Source: Haloarcula laminariae
Lineage (GTDB): Archaea > Halobacteriota > Halobacteria > Halobacteriales > Haloarculaceae
Length of the DNA: 64,000 bases
Direction: 5' to 3'
Assembly (NCBI RefSeq): GCF_025457605.1
Contig: NZ_JAMZFY010000001.1
Coordinates: forward strand, 682,001-746,000
Part shown: positions 52,232 through 60,395 of the stretch, piece by piece
Layout: each line of letters begins with the position of its first letter
Numbering within the stretch: position 1 is the stretch's first letter
Notes under the pieces: model-generated
The model's database searches: none
Seen by the model: only the letters and a program-made list of their open reading frames with translations
Told to the model about the DNA's origin: nothing
Position numbers and translations under genes: made by a program

Positions 52232-53581
52232 ATGCAACAGGAGGTTCCACGACGGCCGCCGCTGGAGATAATCAAGCAGGGGAGCCTCTGGATTGTCGAG
52301 GACTACCGCAAGGGGTCGCGAACGGGCGAGACCCACGCCACTCACGACTCCCAGCTCTCGGCCATGCGCTACGCGAAATCGAAGATGGAGGCCGACCGCC
52401 ACCCGTGTCTCGTCCGCTGGGACTCCCCGCGCAGCGTCGGCGGGCTCTACTGGAACCCGCTGTTCGAGATACTCACGGTCAGGCGCGACGAGCTGGTCGA
52501 CGGCTGGGCCGTCGTCCCCGAGGCCGGGACCTGTGCGATGACCGTCGCGCCGGAGCGCGAGGCGGCCACCGACCGCGCCAAGAAGCTCCAGCGCCTCTAC
52601 GATTTCAAGCACCTCCGGGCCTACGACGGCCGCGGCGAGGAGTACGAGGAGCGCGACCACCGGTTTCTCCGCAACGACATTACCCGCTCGGGCGTGCGGT
52701 TCGACCCCGACGCTGTCGCCGAGCCCGATGAGCCGGACGAACCCGAGCCCGAACCCCGGACGACCCCGTCCGACGAGCCGGCCGGTCCCTCGGACGTGGG
52801 AACGGTCGGTCCGGCCAGTCCCGGCCAGCTCGGGGCCTCAGTCCCCGACGTGACCCAGGTGGAGTTCACCGACACCGACGGCGCCGTCCACCGCTACTCG
52901 ACGCCGTGGCACGGCGGCACCGAGGCTCAGATACTCACCGTCTCGCGGAAGTACGCGACCGACGAGGGCGTCCCCGAGGCCTTCGCCGAGCCGTTCGAAC
53001 GCTGGCAGGCGGCCGACGGCGCGCCCAACGTCGCCACGGTACACGAGTCCGGTACCGACCCGGCCTCCTGGGTCGCCTACCGCGTCGGCGCCCACTCGCT
53101 CGCCGGCATCGGTACGGAGCTGCCGGCCCGCTCCCGGGTGGAGGTGCTCGGCGACATCGCCGACGCGACCGCCGCCGTGGGCGGGCAGTCGACGCCGCTC
53201 TGCGGGCTCGTCCCGGCGAACGTCCACCTGCTGGAAGCGGACGGCGACCGGCGGGCGACGGTCGCCAACTGGGGCATCGAGTGGGCCGTCCGCGAGGCGG
53301 TCGGGCTCGCCCACGACGGCCCGTTCCTCGCGCCCGAACAGCGCGGGGGACGCCTGACCGCGACGACCGACGTCTACCAGCTCGGCGCGCTCGCCTTCTG
53401 GCTCTGCTGTGAGCAGCGCCCGCCGGAGTCGCCGTCGCCCGACCCCGGGGCGATTCCGCGGCCGATACAGGGCGTCTCCTCGCGGGTCAAACCCCATCTC
53501 GCCCGGGCGCTCGCGGCCGACCCCGACGAGCGATTCGACTCCGCCGGGGCGTTCTATCGGGCGCTAGTGGAAGCGGTGTAG
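52232..53581 (+). CDS. Pseudokinase-like protein in the lysine cluster
   Basis: A 449-residue protein. An N-terminal alpha/beta domain (~1-155: LWIVEDYRKGSRTGETHATH, CLVRWDSPRSVGGLYWNP) is joined by an acidic Pro-rich linker (~163-200) to a kinase-like C-terminal domain. Late kinase subdomains are recognisable: LAPEQ (~367), TDVYQLGALAFWLCCEQRPP (~380), ALAADPDERFDSAGAFYRAL. The catalytic loop reads LVPANVHL instead of HRDxKPxN, and the DFG position reads VANWG, so catalytic and metal Asp are missing. It is likely a pseudokinase with a regulatory or scaffold role. Confidence 0.68.
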   Translation: MQQEVPRRPPLEIIKQGSLWIVEDYRKGSRTGETHATHDSQLSAMRYAKSKMEADRHPCLVRWDSPRSVGGLYWNPLFEILTVRRDELVDGWAVVPEAGTCAMTVAPEREAATDRAKKLQRLYDFKHLRAYDGRGEEYEERDHRFLRNDITRSGVRFDPDAVAEPDEPDEPEPEPRTTPSDEPAGPSDVGTVGPASPGQLGASVPDVTQVEFTDTDGAVHRYSTPWHGGTEAQILTVSRKYATDEGVPEAFAEPFERWQAADGAPNVATVHESGTDPASWVAYRVGAHSLAGIGTELPARSRVEVLGDIADATAAVGGQSTPLCGLVPANVHLLEADGDRRATVANWGIEWAVREAVGLAHDGPFLAPEQRGGRLTATTDVYQLGALAFWLCCEQRPPESPSPDPGAIPRPIQGVSSRVKPHLARALAADPDERFDSAGAFYRALVEAV

Positions 53582-53659
53582 CGAGGAATCTCACCGCTCG
53601 CGGTTCCCTGCGGTCACCGCTGTGCGTTATCGAGGCGTTTCGCTCCGCTCAACGCCTCG
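53579..53659 (-). repeat. Dispersed 3'-end element, copy 2, with hairpin
   Basis: Between the convergent pseudokinase-like and dapD genes. The left side begins with TAGCGAG, which includes the pseudokinase stop. The core GCGGTGACCG-CA-GGGAACCGC lies inverted at 53600-53620. A hairpin with 9-base arms (CGAGGCGTT 53631-53639, AACGCCTCG 53651-53659) directly abuts the dapD stop and could terminate both transcripts. Confidence 0.7.
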
Positions 53660-54499
53660 CTAGTCCCGCAGCGCGTCTTCCCGCTCCGTCGCTTCGAGCG
53701 TCTCCTCTTCGACGTCAGTCGCCACCACGGCGGGCTTGTAGGCGCCGCCGGGGATGAGGTCGTGGTCGCCGACGGAGGAGTCGACGAACCGCTGGAAGGC
53801 CCGTCGCTCGGGCGGCAGTTCGCCGTAGATGACTTCCTCCTCGACGAGGTCGTAGACGGGGATGCGCGGCGTCAGCAGCGTGTTCTCGCCGACGATGGAG
53901 CCCTCGCCGACGACGAAGCCGCTCGTGACCCGACAGCCCGCACCCAGGGCGACGTCGTCCTCGACGATGACCGGGGCGCTCTCGACCGGTTCGAGGACGC
54001 CGCCGATGAGCGTGTTCGCGCCGAGCTTGACGTTCTCGCCGATCTGGGCACAGGAGCCGACCGTGTCACAGGAGTCGATGAGCGTGCCGTCGCCGACGTG
54101 GGCGCCGATATTGACGAAGGAGGGCGACATCATGATGCAGTCCTCGCCCAGGTAGGCACCGCGGCGGATGGTCGTCCCGTCGGGCGTGTTGCGGGTCCCT
54201 CGGTCCCCGAGGTCGGCGGTGTCACGCAGCGGGAGCACGTCGTGGTAAGTGACGCCGCCGTGTTCGCGTTCGCGGGTCTTCCGGAAAGAGAAGTTCAGCA
54301 GGATGCCCTGTTTCACCCACTCGTTTGCCTCCCACTCGCCGTCGACCTTCTCGGCGGCCCGCACCTCGCCAGTCTCCAGGGCGGCGAGGAACTCGTCGAG
54401 CGTGTCGAGCTGTGCCGGCTCGACGTCCTCGACGGTGGTGCCCTGTTCGTACGCTGTCCAGAGGTCCTCGATGTTGTGCTGCAGGTCTTGTCCGGGCAT
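53660..54499 (-). CDS. dapD: Tetrahydrodipicolinate N-succinyltransferase
   Basis: A 279-residue left-handed beta-helix acyltransferase of the DAP pathway. A helical N-terminal part (~1-100) precedes the hexapeptide-repeat coil (IRRGAYLGEDCIMMSPSFVNIGAHVGDG, IGENVKLGANTLIGGVLEP, VIVEDDVALGAGCRVTSGFVVGEGSIVGENTLL) and a short C-terminal tail. The ATG at 54499 is the only sensible start. It follows the tiny zinc-ribbon gene in the dapA-dapB-dapD run. Confidence 0.94.
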   Translation of the reverse strand: MPGQDLQHNIEDLWTAYEQGTTVEDVEPAQLDTLDEFLAALETGEVRAAEKVDGEWEANEWVKQGILLNFSFRKTREREHGGVTYHDVLPLRDTADLGDRGTRNTPDGTTIRRGAYLGEDCIMMSPSFVNIGAHVGDGTLIDSCDTVGSCAQIGENVKLGANTLIGGVLEPVESAPVIVEDDVALGAGCRVTSGFVVGEGSIVGENTLLTPRIPVYDLVEEEVIYGELPPERRAFQRFVDSSVGDHDLIPGGAYKPAVVATDVEEETLEATEREDALRD

Positions 54500-54617
54500 A
54501 CGCCGGCGTACCCGCTCCGAACGTATAGCGACACTGGATTCCGTCCGGAGCGGACGCTACGCGGGGTCGGTCAACGGGGAACAGTCGGCTCGTTGTGAGT
54601 CGATACAGCGGGGACAG

Positions 54618-54734
54618 TCAGTCGTCGCTTCGTATGTAGCCACAGTCGCCGCAGTGGGTGGCTGTCGGTGTCGGTTCGAACTCGCCCGCGCAGTGCGGGC
54701 ATCTGGATGCGGGCCTTTGTTGCAGTGTTACCAT
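54618..54734 (-). CDS. Tiny zinc-ribbon protein (38 aa)
   Basis: A 38-residue protein with CPHCAGEFEPTPTATHCGDCG, two CxxC knuckles 16 residues apart, ending in acidic residues. An in-frame ATG nine codons upstream (54761) is an alternative start. It sits between dapB and dapD on the same strand; whether it belongs to lysine synthesis is unknown. CTTATG lies ~28 bases upstream and may be its promoter. Confidence 0.65.
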   Translation of the reverse strand: MVTLQQRPASRCPHCAGEFEPTPTATHCGDCGYIRSDD

Positions 54735-54811
54735 ATACCACGGTTTCGGCGCGACCGGCATAAGGGTATCCGTTAAATACAGAATTTCATATAAGGTGAG
54801 TAATACGATTC

Positions 54812-55564
54812 TCAGGCGTCGACGACTTCGCCGAAGTCGTACCGGCCGGCCTCGCGGTCCGCGAGCCACGCCGCGGCGTCGAGGGCCCCGGCGGCGAAGA
54901 CGGCCCGGTCCTCCGCGTGATGGGAGAGCGACAGCACCTCGTCGTTGCCCGCGAGGATGAGCTCGTGTTCGCCGCGGATGTCGCCCGCCCGGCGGGCGAA
55001 GACGCCGATTTCGTCGTCCTTCCGGGGCGCGTGGCCCTCGCGGCCGTAGACCGGCTCGACGTCGCGCTCTTCCTGAACCACGTTCAACAGGCTCTTCGCC
55101 GTGCCGGAGGGCGCGTCGACTTTCCCGTTGTGGTGGCTCTCCATGAGTTCGAGGTCGTAGTCGTCCAGCGCGCGGACGGCCTCCCGAACCGTGCGCTGGA
55201 GCACCTGGATGCCCCGCGAGAAGTTCGTCGCCTTCAACAGCGGAATCGAGTCGCTGGCGCCGTCAAGCGCGGCCAGGCCGCCCTCGTCGAACCCCGTGGT
55301 CCCGACGACGAGGCCGACGCCGGTCTCGACGCAGGCCTCGGCCAGCGCCAGCGTCGCCTCGGGGACGGCGAAGTCGACGACCACGTCGACCTCGTGTTCG
55401 GTCAACACATCGGCAATCCCCTCGGCAACGACCGGGACGCCGGCTATCTCGTCCGGTTCCGTCCCGAAGCCGACGACCGCCGTCACGCCGTCGCGGCCGG
55501 CCGCCGTCTCGATGACTGTCCGCCCCATCCGGCCCGCGGCGCCGTTGACAGCGACCCGTGTCAT
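54812..55564 (-). CDS. dapB: 4-hydroxy-tetrahydrodipicolinate reductase
   Basis: A 250-residue NAD(P)H-dependent reductase. The Rossmann loop VAVNGAAGRMGRTVIE opens the protein; GLVVGTTGFDE, LKATNFSRGIQVLQ and the catalytic ESHHNGKVDAPSGTAK (His-His and Lys) identify DapB. The ATG overlaps the dapA stop by four bases, so the two are translationally coupled. Confidence 0.96.
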   Translation of the reverse strand: MTRVAVNGAAGRMGRTVIETAAGRDGVTAVVGFGTEPDEIAGVPVVAEGIADVLTEHEVDVVVDFAVPEATLALAEACVETGVGLVVGTTGFDEGGLAALDGASDSIPLLKATNFSRGIQVLQRTVREAVRALDDYDLELMESHHNGKVDAPSGTAKSLLNVVQEERDVEPVYGREGHAPRKDDEIGVFARRAGDIRGEHELILAGNDEVLSLSHHAEDRAVFAAGALDAAAWLADREAGRYDFGEVVDA

Positions 55565-56487
55565 CGCTCTATCTCCGCGTAGGCGTCCTCTAAGTCCTCC
55601 GTTTCGAGGGTGGCCAGCACGTCACGCAGGTCGTCGAGGTACTCGTCATCGAGCCGCGAGAGCGGCGAGCGCAGGCGGGCCGGGCCGTACCCGCGAATCC
55701 GCATGGCTTCCTTGACCGGGATGGGGTTGGTCTCGACGAACAGCTGACGGAAGAGCGGCCCCAGTTCGTGATGGATGGCCCGCGCTCGCTCGTAGTCCTC
55801 GGCCAGCGCCGCGCCGATCATCGCACAGGTCCGCTCGGGCTCGACGTTCGCCGCGACGGAGATACAGCCCGCCCCCCCGATCGAGATCATCGGGACGGTC
55901 ATCCCGTCGTCGCCCGACAGCATCGCGAACTCCTCGTCGCGCGTGCGCTCGATTATCTCCGAAATCTGGTTCATGTCGCCGCTCGCGGCCTTGTACGCCT
56001 GGATGTTCTCGTGACTCGCCAGTTCGACGGCGGTGTCGGGCTCGATGTTCTGGCCCGTCCGCGAGGGGACGTTGTAGACGATCTGCGGGCAGTCGACGGC
56101 GTCGGCGATGGTCCGGAAGTGCTCTACCAGCCCGCGCTGTTCGGGCTTGTTGTAGTACGGCGAGATGAGAAGCAGCGCGTCCGCGCCGGCGTCGGCGGCC
56201 CGCCGGGAGAGCGAGAGGGCCTCGCGGGTGTTGTTGGAGCCGGTGCCGGCGATGACGGGGACGTCGTCGACGGCGTCGATGACCGCCTCGACGACCTCGA
56301 TGTGTTCGTCGTGGGTCATCGTCGCCGACTCGCCGGTGGAGCCGGCCGGAACGAGCCCGTCGACGCCGGCGGCTTCGAGCCGCCGGGCGTCTTCGCGGAG
56401 TGTCTCGAAGTCGATACTGCGCTCGTCGTCGTCGTGGAACGGCGTACACATCGCGGGGTAGACGCCGTGGAAGTCGATTGCTGTCAT
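55561..56487 (-). CDS. dapA: 4-hydroxy-tetrahydrodipicolinate synthase
   Basis: A 308-residue TIM-barrel aldolase, first committed enzyme of the DAP route to lysine. PAGSTGESATMTHDEHIEVVEAVI, LISPYYNKPEQRGLVEHF, the catalytic Tyr in IVYNVPSRTGQN and the Schiff-base Lys in QAYKAASGDMNQI are all present. ATG 56487 (MTAIDFHGVYPAMCTPF) is the normal start. It is first in the minus-strand dapA-dapB-zinc ribbon-dapD run; its upstream region may encode a microprotein. Confidence 0.96.
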   Translation of the reverse strand: MTAIDFHGVYPAMCTPFHDDDERSIDFETLREDARRLEAAGVDGLVPAGSTGESATMTHDEHIEVVEAVIDAVDDVPVIAGTGSNNTREALSLSRRAADAGADALLLISPYYNKPEQRGLVEHFRTIADAVDCPQIVYNVPSRTGQNIEPDTAVELASHENIQAYKAASGDMNQISEIIERTRDEEFAMLSGDDGMTVPMISIGGAGCISVAANVEPERTCAMIGAALAEDYERARAIHHELGPLFRQLFVETNPIPVKEAMRIRGYGPARLRSPLSRLDDEYLDDLRDVLATLETEDLEDAYAEIER

Positions 56488-56587
56488 TGCTGAGTGGTGT
56501 GGTGTCGCTGTGGGATTAGTCGTCCGATTGTCCACCGTCAGAAAGACGACCCGCGACGGGTGTGCCACGCCCGCCGCGAGTCAGAAG

Positions 56588-56665
56588 CTATGGCTTGCGC
56601 TTGCGTTTGGGGACGACGCCGTCGCCACTGGATACCGCCCGGTCCGGGAGCCAGCGCCGTCGCAT
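56588..56665 (-). CDS. Candidate leaderless basic microprotein (25 aa)
   Basis: A 26-codon frame upstream of dapA encodes a 25-residue, very basic peptide beginning MRRRWLPDRAV and ending PKRKRKP, striking in an acidic proteome. A TATA-like GGATAAG (minus strand, 56690-56696) lies 28 bases from the ATG, the usual spacing for a leaderless haloarchaeal transcript. It could be an RNA-binding microprotein or a leader peptide for the lysine genes 100 bases downstream; it may also be chance. Confidence 0.4.
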   Translation of the reverse strand: MRRRWLPDRAVSSGDGVVPKRKRKP

Positions 56666-56751
56666 ACCAATAGCGCCGTCCGTGAGCGACTTATCCTTTT
56701 TGCTCCCGCCAAGCCCGAAAACCTATCCGCGCTCGGGTGACAAATCAGCGT

Positions 56752-57249
56752 ATGACTGTCTCACATTCGGGACAACGCGTGGCCATTCTGGCCGACGCCC
56801 AGAATCTCTATCACACGGCCCGGAGTCTCTACTCGCGCAACATCGACTACTCGGAACTGCTCGATGCGGCCGTCGACGGCCGCGAACTCACCCGCGCTAT
56901 CGCCTACGTTATCCGCGCCGACTCACCGGAGGAGGAGACCTTCTTCGAGGCGCTGACCGACATCGGCTTCGAGACCCGCATCAAGGACATCAAGACGTTC
57001 CAGGACGGCTCCCAGAAGGCCGACTGGGACGTGGGGATGAGCCTCGACGCGGTCACGCTGGCGAAACACAACGACGCCATCGTCCTCTGTACCGGCGACG
57101 GCGACTTCGCCCGCGTCTGTCGGTACGTCCGTCACGAGGGGTGTCGAATCGAGGCGATGGGATTCGAGGAGTCCTCCTCGGAGGACCTCAAGTCCGCCGT
57201 CGACGGCTTCGTCGACCTCAGTAGCGACCCCGACAAATACCTGCTGTAG
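56752..57249 (+). CDS. NYN/LabA-like (DUF88) PIN-fold protein
   Basis: A 165-residue NYN-domain protein of the LabA/DUF88 type. The acidic active-site residues are recognisable: VAILADAQNLYHTARSLY (first Asp and Asn), KADWDVGMSLDAVTLA, and IVLCTGDGDFARVCRYVRHEGCRIEAMGF. Many such proteins are predicted ribonucleases. ATG 56752 (MTVSHSGQRVAIL) is taken over GTG 56737. Divergent from the dapA side. Confidence 0.88.
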   Translation: MTVSHSGQRVAILADAQNLYHTARSLYSRNIDYSELLDAAVDGRELTRAIAYVIRADSPEEETFFEALTDIGFETRIKDIKTFQDGSQKADWDVGMSLDAVTLAKHNDAIVLCTGDGDFARVCRYVRHEGCRIEAMGFEESSSEDLKSAVDGFVDLSSDPDKYLL

Positions 57250-57269
57250 CCGGATAGACTGCCCTGCGT

Positions 57270-57464
57270 TCAGACCGCCCGACCGTCCCCGGAGGTGCCG
57301 ACCAGCAACGCGCCGGCGGCGAGCCCCAGCGCCGCGGCGCCGCCCATGACGCCGGCGATGGTCGTCGAGATGCCGATATCGAACGGGCCCGACGCGAGAA
57401 TCAGCACCGAGCTGACGACCAGCAACGCGACGCCCGCATACACTTTCCGCTTGTCTGTAGCCAT
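57270..57464 (-). CDS. Small two-TM membrane protein (64 aa)
   Basis: A 64-residue protein with two hydrophobic helices (VYAGVALLVVSSVLILASGPFDIG and TIAGVMGGAAALGLAAGALLVG) and a basic N-terminus. Unknown function. A good TATA-like TTTATACC lies about 30 bases upstream of the ATG on the minus strand, which supports it as real. It converges with the NYN gene. Confidence 0.7.
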   Translation of the reverse strand: MATDKRKVYAGVALLVVSSVLILASGPFDIGISTTIAGVMGGAAALGLAAGALLVGTSGDGRAV

Positions 57465-57611
57465 TGTGCGTGATTCTAACGGAGCATCGGGTATAAATTT
57501 CCCCAAACGCGGCCACCAGTGCGTTCGGAAGTGACACACACCGAGGTTCGGGGGCTCTGTGCCCGCCCCGGGACCGAAAACGGGTTATCCACACGGCCGC
57601 CACGACAGGCA

Positions 57612-58079
57612 ATGAGCGACAGCGAGTTCCGCGGCCTCCGTCGGGGGGCCGACTACCAGTTCGGCCGCGGCGCCGGCGCGGCGCTGTTCCCGACCGAGTC
57701 CGCCGTCGAAATCACCCACACCAGTTCGGGACGGCCCCGCCAGGTCCACGCCGACGACGGCCGCGTCGCCACCTACGCCACCGACGGGCGGTTCGTCCTC
57801 GGGCTGGCCGGCGGTCGTCGCCTGCTGGACTCGTTCGCCGCTCCCGCCCACCGCGTCGTCGTGGGCGACGAGAGCGAGCCGTTCGTCCGCGAGGGCCGCA
57901 ACGCCTTCGCGAAGTTCGTGCAACGGGCGGACCCGGACATCCGGCCCGGCGACGAGACGCTCGTCGTCCACGAGGACGGCGACCTGCTCGCGGTCGGGCG
58001 CGCGGAGCTGCCCGGCGAGGGGATGGCCGACTTCGAGACCGGGATGGCCGTGAAAGTTCGGCAGGGCGCCGATAGCTGA
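57612..58079 (+). CDS. PUA-domain protein
   Basis: A 155-residue protein whose C-terminal half (~75-150) is a PUA RNA-binding domain: HRVVVGDESEPFVREGRNAFAKFVQRADPDIRPGDETLVVHEDGDLLAVGRAELPGEGMADFETGMAVKVR (read in parts). The N-terminal half resembles the TGT-associated pre-PUA region. Likely RNA modification or binding. A TATA-like GGTTATCC lies ~28 bases upstream. It is near the NAC and tRNA-methyltransferase genes, a translation-related neighbourhood. Confidence 0.83.
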   Translation: MSDSEFRGLRRGADYQFGRGAGAALFPTESAVEITHTSSGRPRQVHADDGRVATYATDGRFVLGLAGGRRLLDSFAAPAHRVVVGDESEPFVREGRNAFAKFVQRADPDIRPGDETLVVHEDGDLLAVGRAELPGEGMADFETGMAVKVRQGADS

Positions 58080-58152
58080 GCGCCGCTGTGTGACGGGCGG
58101 GGCCGTCGTACCACGAGGGCCGGGACGACGGCGTGTCGGTGACCGAAAGCGG

Positions 58153-58545
58153 CTACGCGTAGGCGTCCGCGAACGTCTGCTCGCGCCGGAGCAGTTCCTC
58201 GACGCCGTGGTCGAGCAGCGCCTCACCGAGCGCCGTCGCTCGGTAGTACGAGTACAGCCCCTCGCTCGTCGGCTCGTTGCGCTTGCGGTTCTCGACGAGG
58301 CCCACGTCGACCAGCGTATCGAGGTGGTGGTGGAGCGTGTTCCCGGGCAGGTCAAGCGCCTCCCGTAGCTCCTTTGCGCTCATCGACCCGTCGCGCTTGA
58401 GCCGGTAGAGGACCCGAAACCGGGTCTCGTTGCCGACGGCCCGCTGCATCGCCATGTACTCCTCGAAGGTGAGGACGCTCCGCTCCGGGAGGAGGTCCGA
58501 CGGCTCCGCGGGTCCGGTCTTCTCGTCGTGCGTGCTGGTCCCCAT
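58153..58545 (-). CDS. ArsR-family winged-helix regulator
   Basis: A 130-residue DNA-binding protein: MAMQRAVGNETRFRVLYRLKRDG, SAKELREALDLPGNTLHHHLDTLVDVGLVENRKR and the wing/terminal helix (LYSYYRATALGEALLDHGVEELLRRE). ATG 58545 is used; an ATG is absent further down until the domain. Its promoter region is shared with the divergent gene at 58644, a possible target. Confidence 0.85.
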   Translation of the reverse strand: MGTSTHDEKTGPAEPSDLLPERSVLTFEEYMAMQRAVGNETRFRVLYRLKRDGSMSAKELREALDLPGNTLHHHLDTLVDVGLVENRKRNEPTSEGLYSYYRATALGEALLDHGVEELLRREQTFADAYA

Positions 58546-58613
58546 TGTAGTCGTACCTAGTCCGCCACGCGGCATAACAGTTGCTGAGTCAGCCGATGCT
58601 GAGTATCGCCGTG

Positions 58614-58622
58614 TTTTATATA
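58614..58622 (+). promoter_or_regulatory. TATA box of the leaderless gene at 58644
   Basis: TTTTATATA lies 22-30 bases upstream of the ATG at 58644, textbook spacing for a leaderless haloarchaeal transcript. It sits in the divergent region with the ArsR-family gene. Confidence 0.7.
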
Positions 58623-58643
58623 CTTTCCGGGTGTGGTGCCGGT

Positions 58644-59237
58644 ATGCGCACCCGCATCAAGTCCTCGCTCGGGTCCGTTCCCTACGGCGATTTCCTCGTC
58701 TACCTGATGGGGCCGTACACCACGTTCGACGTGGCCGACCTCGTGCCCGACGGCGTCGACCCCGCCGACGTCTCGCTCCCCGCGGCGTCGGCCGACGGGG
58801 ACGACCTCGACGCGATGATGGGGACGCTGCGCTCGATACAGGGGTCGCTGCGAACCGACCCCGGCGTCAACGCCTTCCTCGCGGTAGACCCCGGGATACC
58901 CCTCGACGAGATGGACGCCGCGAGCCAGAGCATCGCCTTCGCCCGCGCGAGCAACGCGACGCTCTTTGTCGTCCCCGCGATGGGTGACAAGCTGGGGGTC
59001 GGGATGGAAGTGGGGTCGGTACTGGAGGAGCTGGACGACGAGGGCCGCGAGCGGGTCATGTTCGCCCACGAGGATGCCGTCTCCAGTGCGATGATACGGG
59101 CGATTAGTCAGCGCTGGGACGCTCGCGTCGTCAGCTACGGGGACGAGACCGAACTGCTGGACGAAATCAGGCAGTTCGTCGCCGACCTGATGAACCGCGA
59201 GCTGTACGGCGACCTCCCCAGGAAGACCACCGAGTGA
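58644..59237 (+). CDS. Haloarchaeal protein with nucleoside-deoxyribosyltransferase-like features
   Basis: A 197-residue soluble acidic protein. I do not recognise a named family for certain. [10 protein letters not shown] near the start, [37 protein letters not shown] in the middle and a helical C-terminus recall the NDT fold (GP...; S...; GxxxExG), so nucleotide or base binding is possible. It is leaderless (TATA at 58614) and lies 47 bases before the NAC gene. Confidence 0.7.
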   Translation: MRTRIKSSLGSVPYGDFLVYLMGPYTTFDVADLVPDGVDPADVSLPAASADGDDLDAMMGTLRSIQGSLRTDPGVNAFLAVDPGIPLDEMDAASQSIAFARASNATLFVVPAMGDKLGVGMEVGSVLEELDDEGRERVMFAHEDAVSSAMIRAISQRWDARVVSYGDETELLDEIRQFVADLMNRELYGDLPRKTTE

Positions 59238-59284
59238 GCCGACGGGTCGGTGGGCTTTTTATTCCAGAACGCGGACCCTCGGAC

Positions 59285-59674
59285 ATGTTCGGCGGAGGCG
59301 GCGGGATGAACCCGCGCAAGATGAAACAGATGATGGAACAGATGGGTATCGATATGGAGGATATCGATGCCGAGGAAGTGATTATCCGGACCCCCGACGA
59401 GGAGCTCGTCTTCACGGACGCGGAGGTCCAGCTCATGGAGGCCCAGGGCCAGAAGACCTACCAGGTCGTCGGCGACCCGGAGAGCCGCGAGCGCGGCGAT
59501 GGCACACCGGCTGTCGAGGCCGAGTCCTCGGGCGACTCGGACGCGGACAGCGGGGTCGACGAGGACGACGTCGAGCTCGTCGCGATGCGGACCGGTGTCG
59601 ACGAGGACACCGCCCGCGAGGCCCTGGTTGCAAACGACGGCGACCTGGCGGACGCGGTCGACGAACTGGAGTAG
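59285..59674 (+). CDS. Nascent polypeptide-associated complex protein
   Basis: A 129-residue archaeal NAC homologue that binds nascent chains at the ribosome exit. Gly-rich start ([23 protein letters not shown]), NAC domain ([39 protein letters not shown]), an acidic linker and a C-terminal UBA domain ([34 protein letters not shown]). TATA-like CTTTTTATT ends 22 bases upstream of the ATG. One base separates its stop from the GTG of the tRNA methyltransferase gene. Confidence 0.94.
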   Translation: MFGGGGGMNPRKMKQMMEQMGIDMEDIDAEEVIIRTPDEELVFTDAEVQLMEAQGQKTYQVVGDPESRERGDGTPAVEAESSGDSDADSGVDEDDVELVAMRTGVDEDTAREALVANDGDLADAVDELE

Positions 59675-59675
59675 C

Positions 59676-60395
59676 GTGTACCTGTTCGTCCACGAGGACC
59701 GCGAGTACCTGCTCGAACCCGGCGAGCGCTTCGAGTCCGACCTCGGTATTCTGGAGGTGCCAGCGGAGGTCGAACCCGGCGACGTGGTCGAGACACATCT
59801 GGGCACCGCGTTCACCGTCCGCCGGCTGCGCGGGCCTGACCTCTTTACCCATCTGGAACGGACCGGCGCGCCGATGATGCCACGGGACGTGGGGCTGGTC
59901 GCCGGCAAGACCGGTGTCGCCGCCGGCGACCGGGTTCTGGACGCGGGCACCGGAACCGGCATCCTCAGCGCCTACATGGGCCGGATGGGCGCCGACGTGG
60001 TGACCTACGAGATAGACCCCGACTTCGCCGACGTCGCCCGCGACAACATGGCGATAGCGGGCGTCGAAGACAGCGTCGAGGTCCGCACCGGCGACGTGAC
60101 CGACGACCTGGACGAGCTATCGGGCTTTGACGTGGTGACGCTGGACACCGAGGACGCCCCGGTCGTCGTCGAGCGGACGCCGACGCTGCTCACACGCGGG
60201 GGGTCGCTCGCGGTGTACTCGCCGTTTGTCGAGAACACCCGGGAGGTCGTCGCCACGGCCCGTGAGGTCGGACTCGACGGTATCGAGACGCTCGACACCA
60301 TCCAGCGGGAGATGGATTTCGACGACCGCGGCTCCCGACCCTCGACCGGCGGCGTCGGCCACACCGGGTATCTGACGTTCGCAAGGCGGCCGTAG
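59676..60395 (+). CDS. trmI: TrmI-like tRNA (adenine-N1)-methyltransferase
   Basis: A 239-residue SAM-dependent methyltransferase of the TrmI (m1A57/58) type. N-terminal small beta domain (~1-70) then a Rossmann domain: RVLDAGTGTGILSAYMGRMGADVVTYEIDPDF, with motif IV near FDVVTLDTEDAP. GTG 59676, one base after the NAC stop, is the start and implies an operon. Its TAG stop opens a copy of the dispersed element (TAGCGAG). Substrate position is inferred from the family. Confidence 0.9.
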   Translation: MYLFVHEDREYLLEPGERFESDLGILEVPAEVEPGDVVETHLGTAFTVRRLRGPDLFTHLERTGAPMMPRDVGLVAGKTGVAAGDRVLDAGTGTGILSAYMGRMGADVVTYEIDPDFADVARDNMAIAGVEDSVEVRTGDVTDDLDELSGFDVVTLDTEDAPVVVERTPTLLTRGGSLAVYSPFVENTREVVATAREVGLDGIETLDTIQREMDFDDRGSRPSTGGVGHTGYLTFARRP

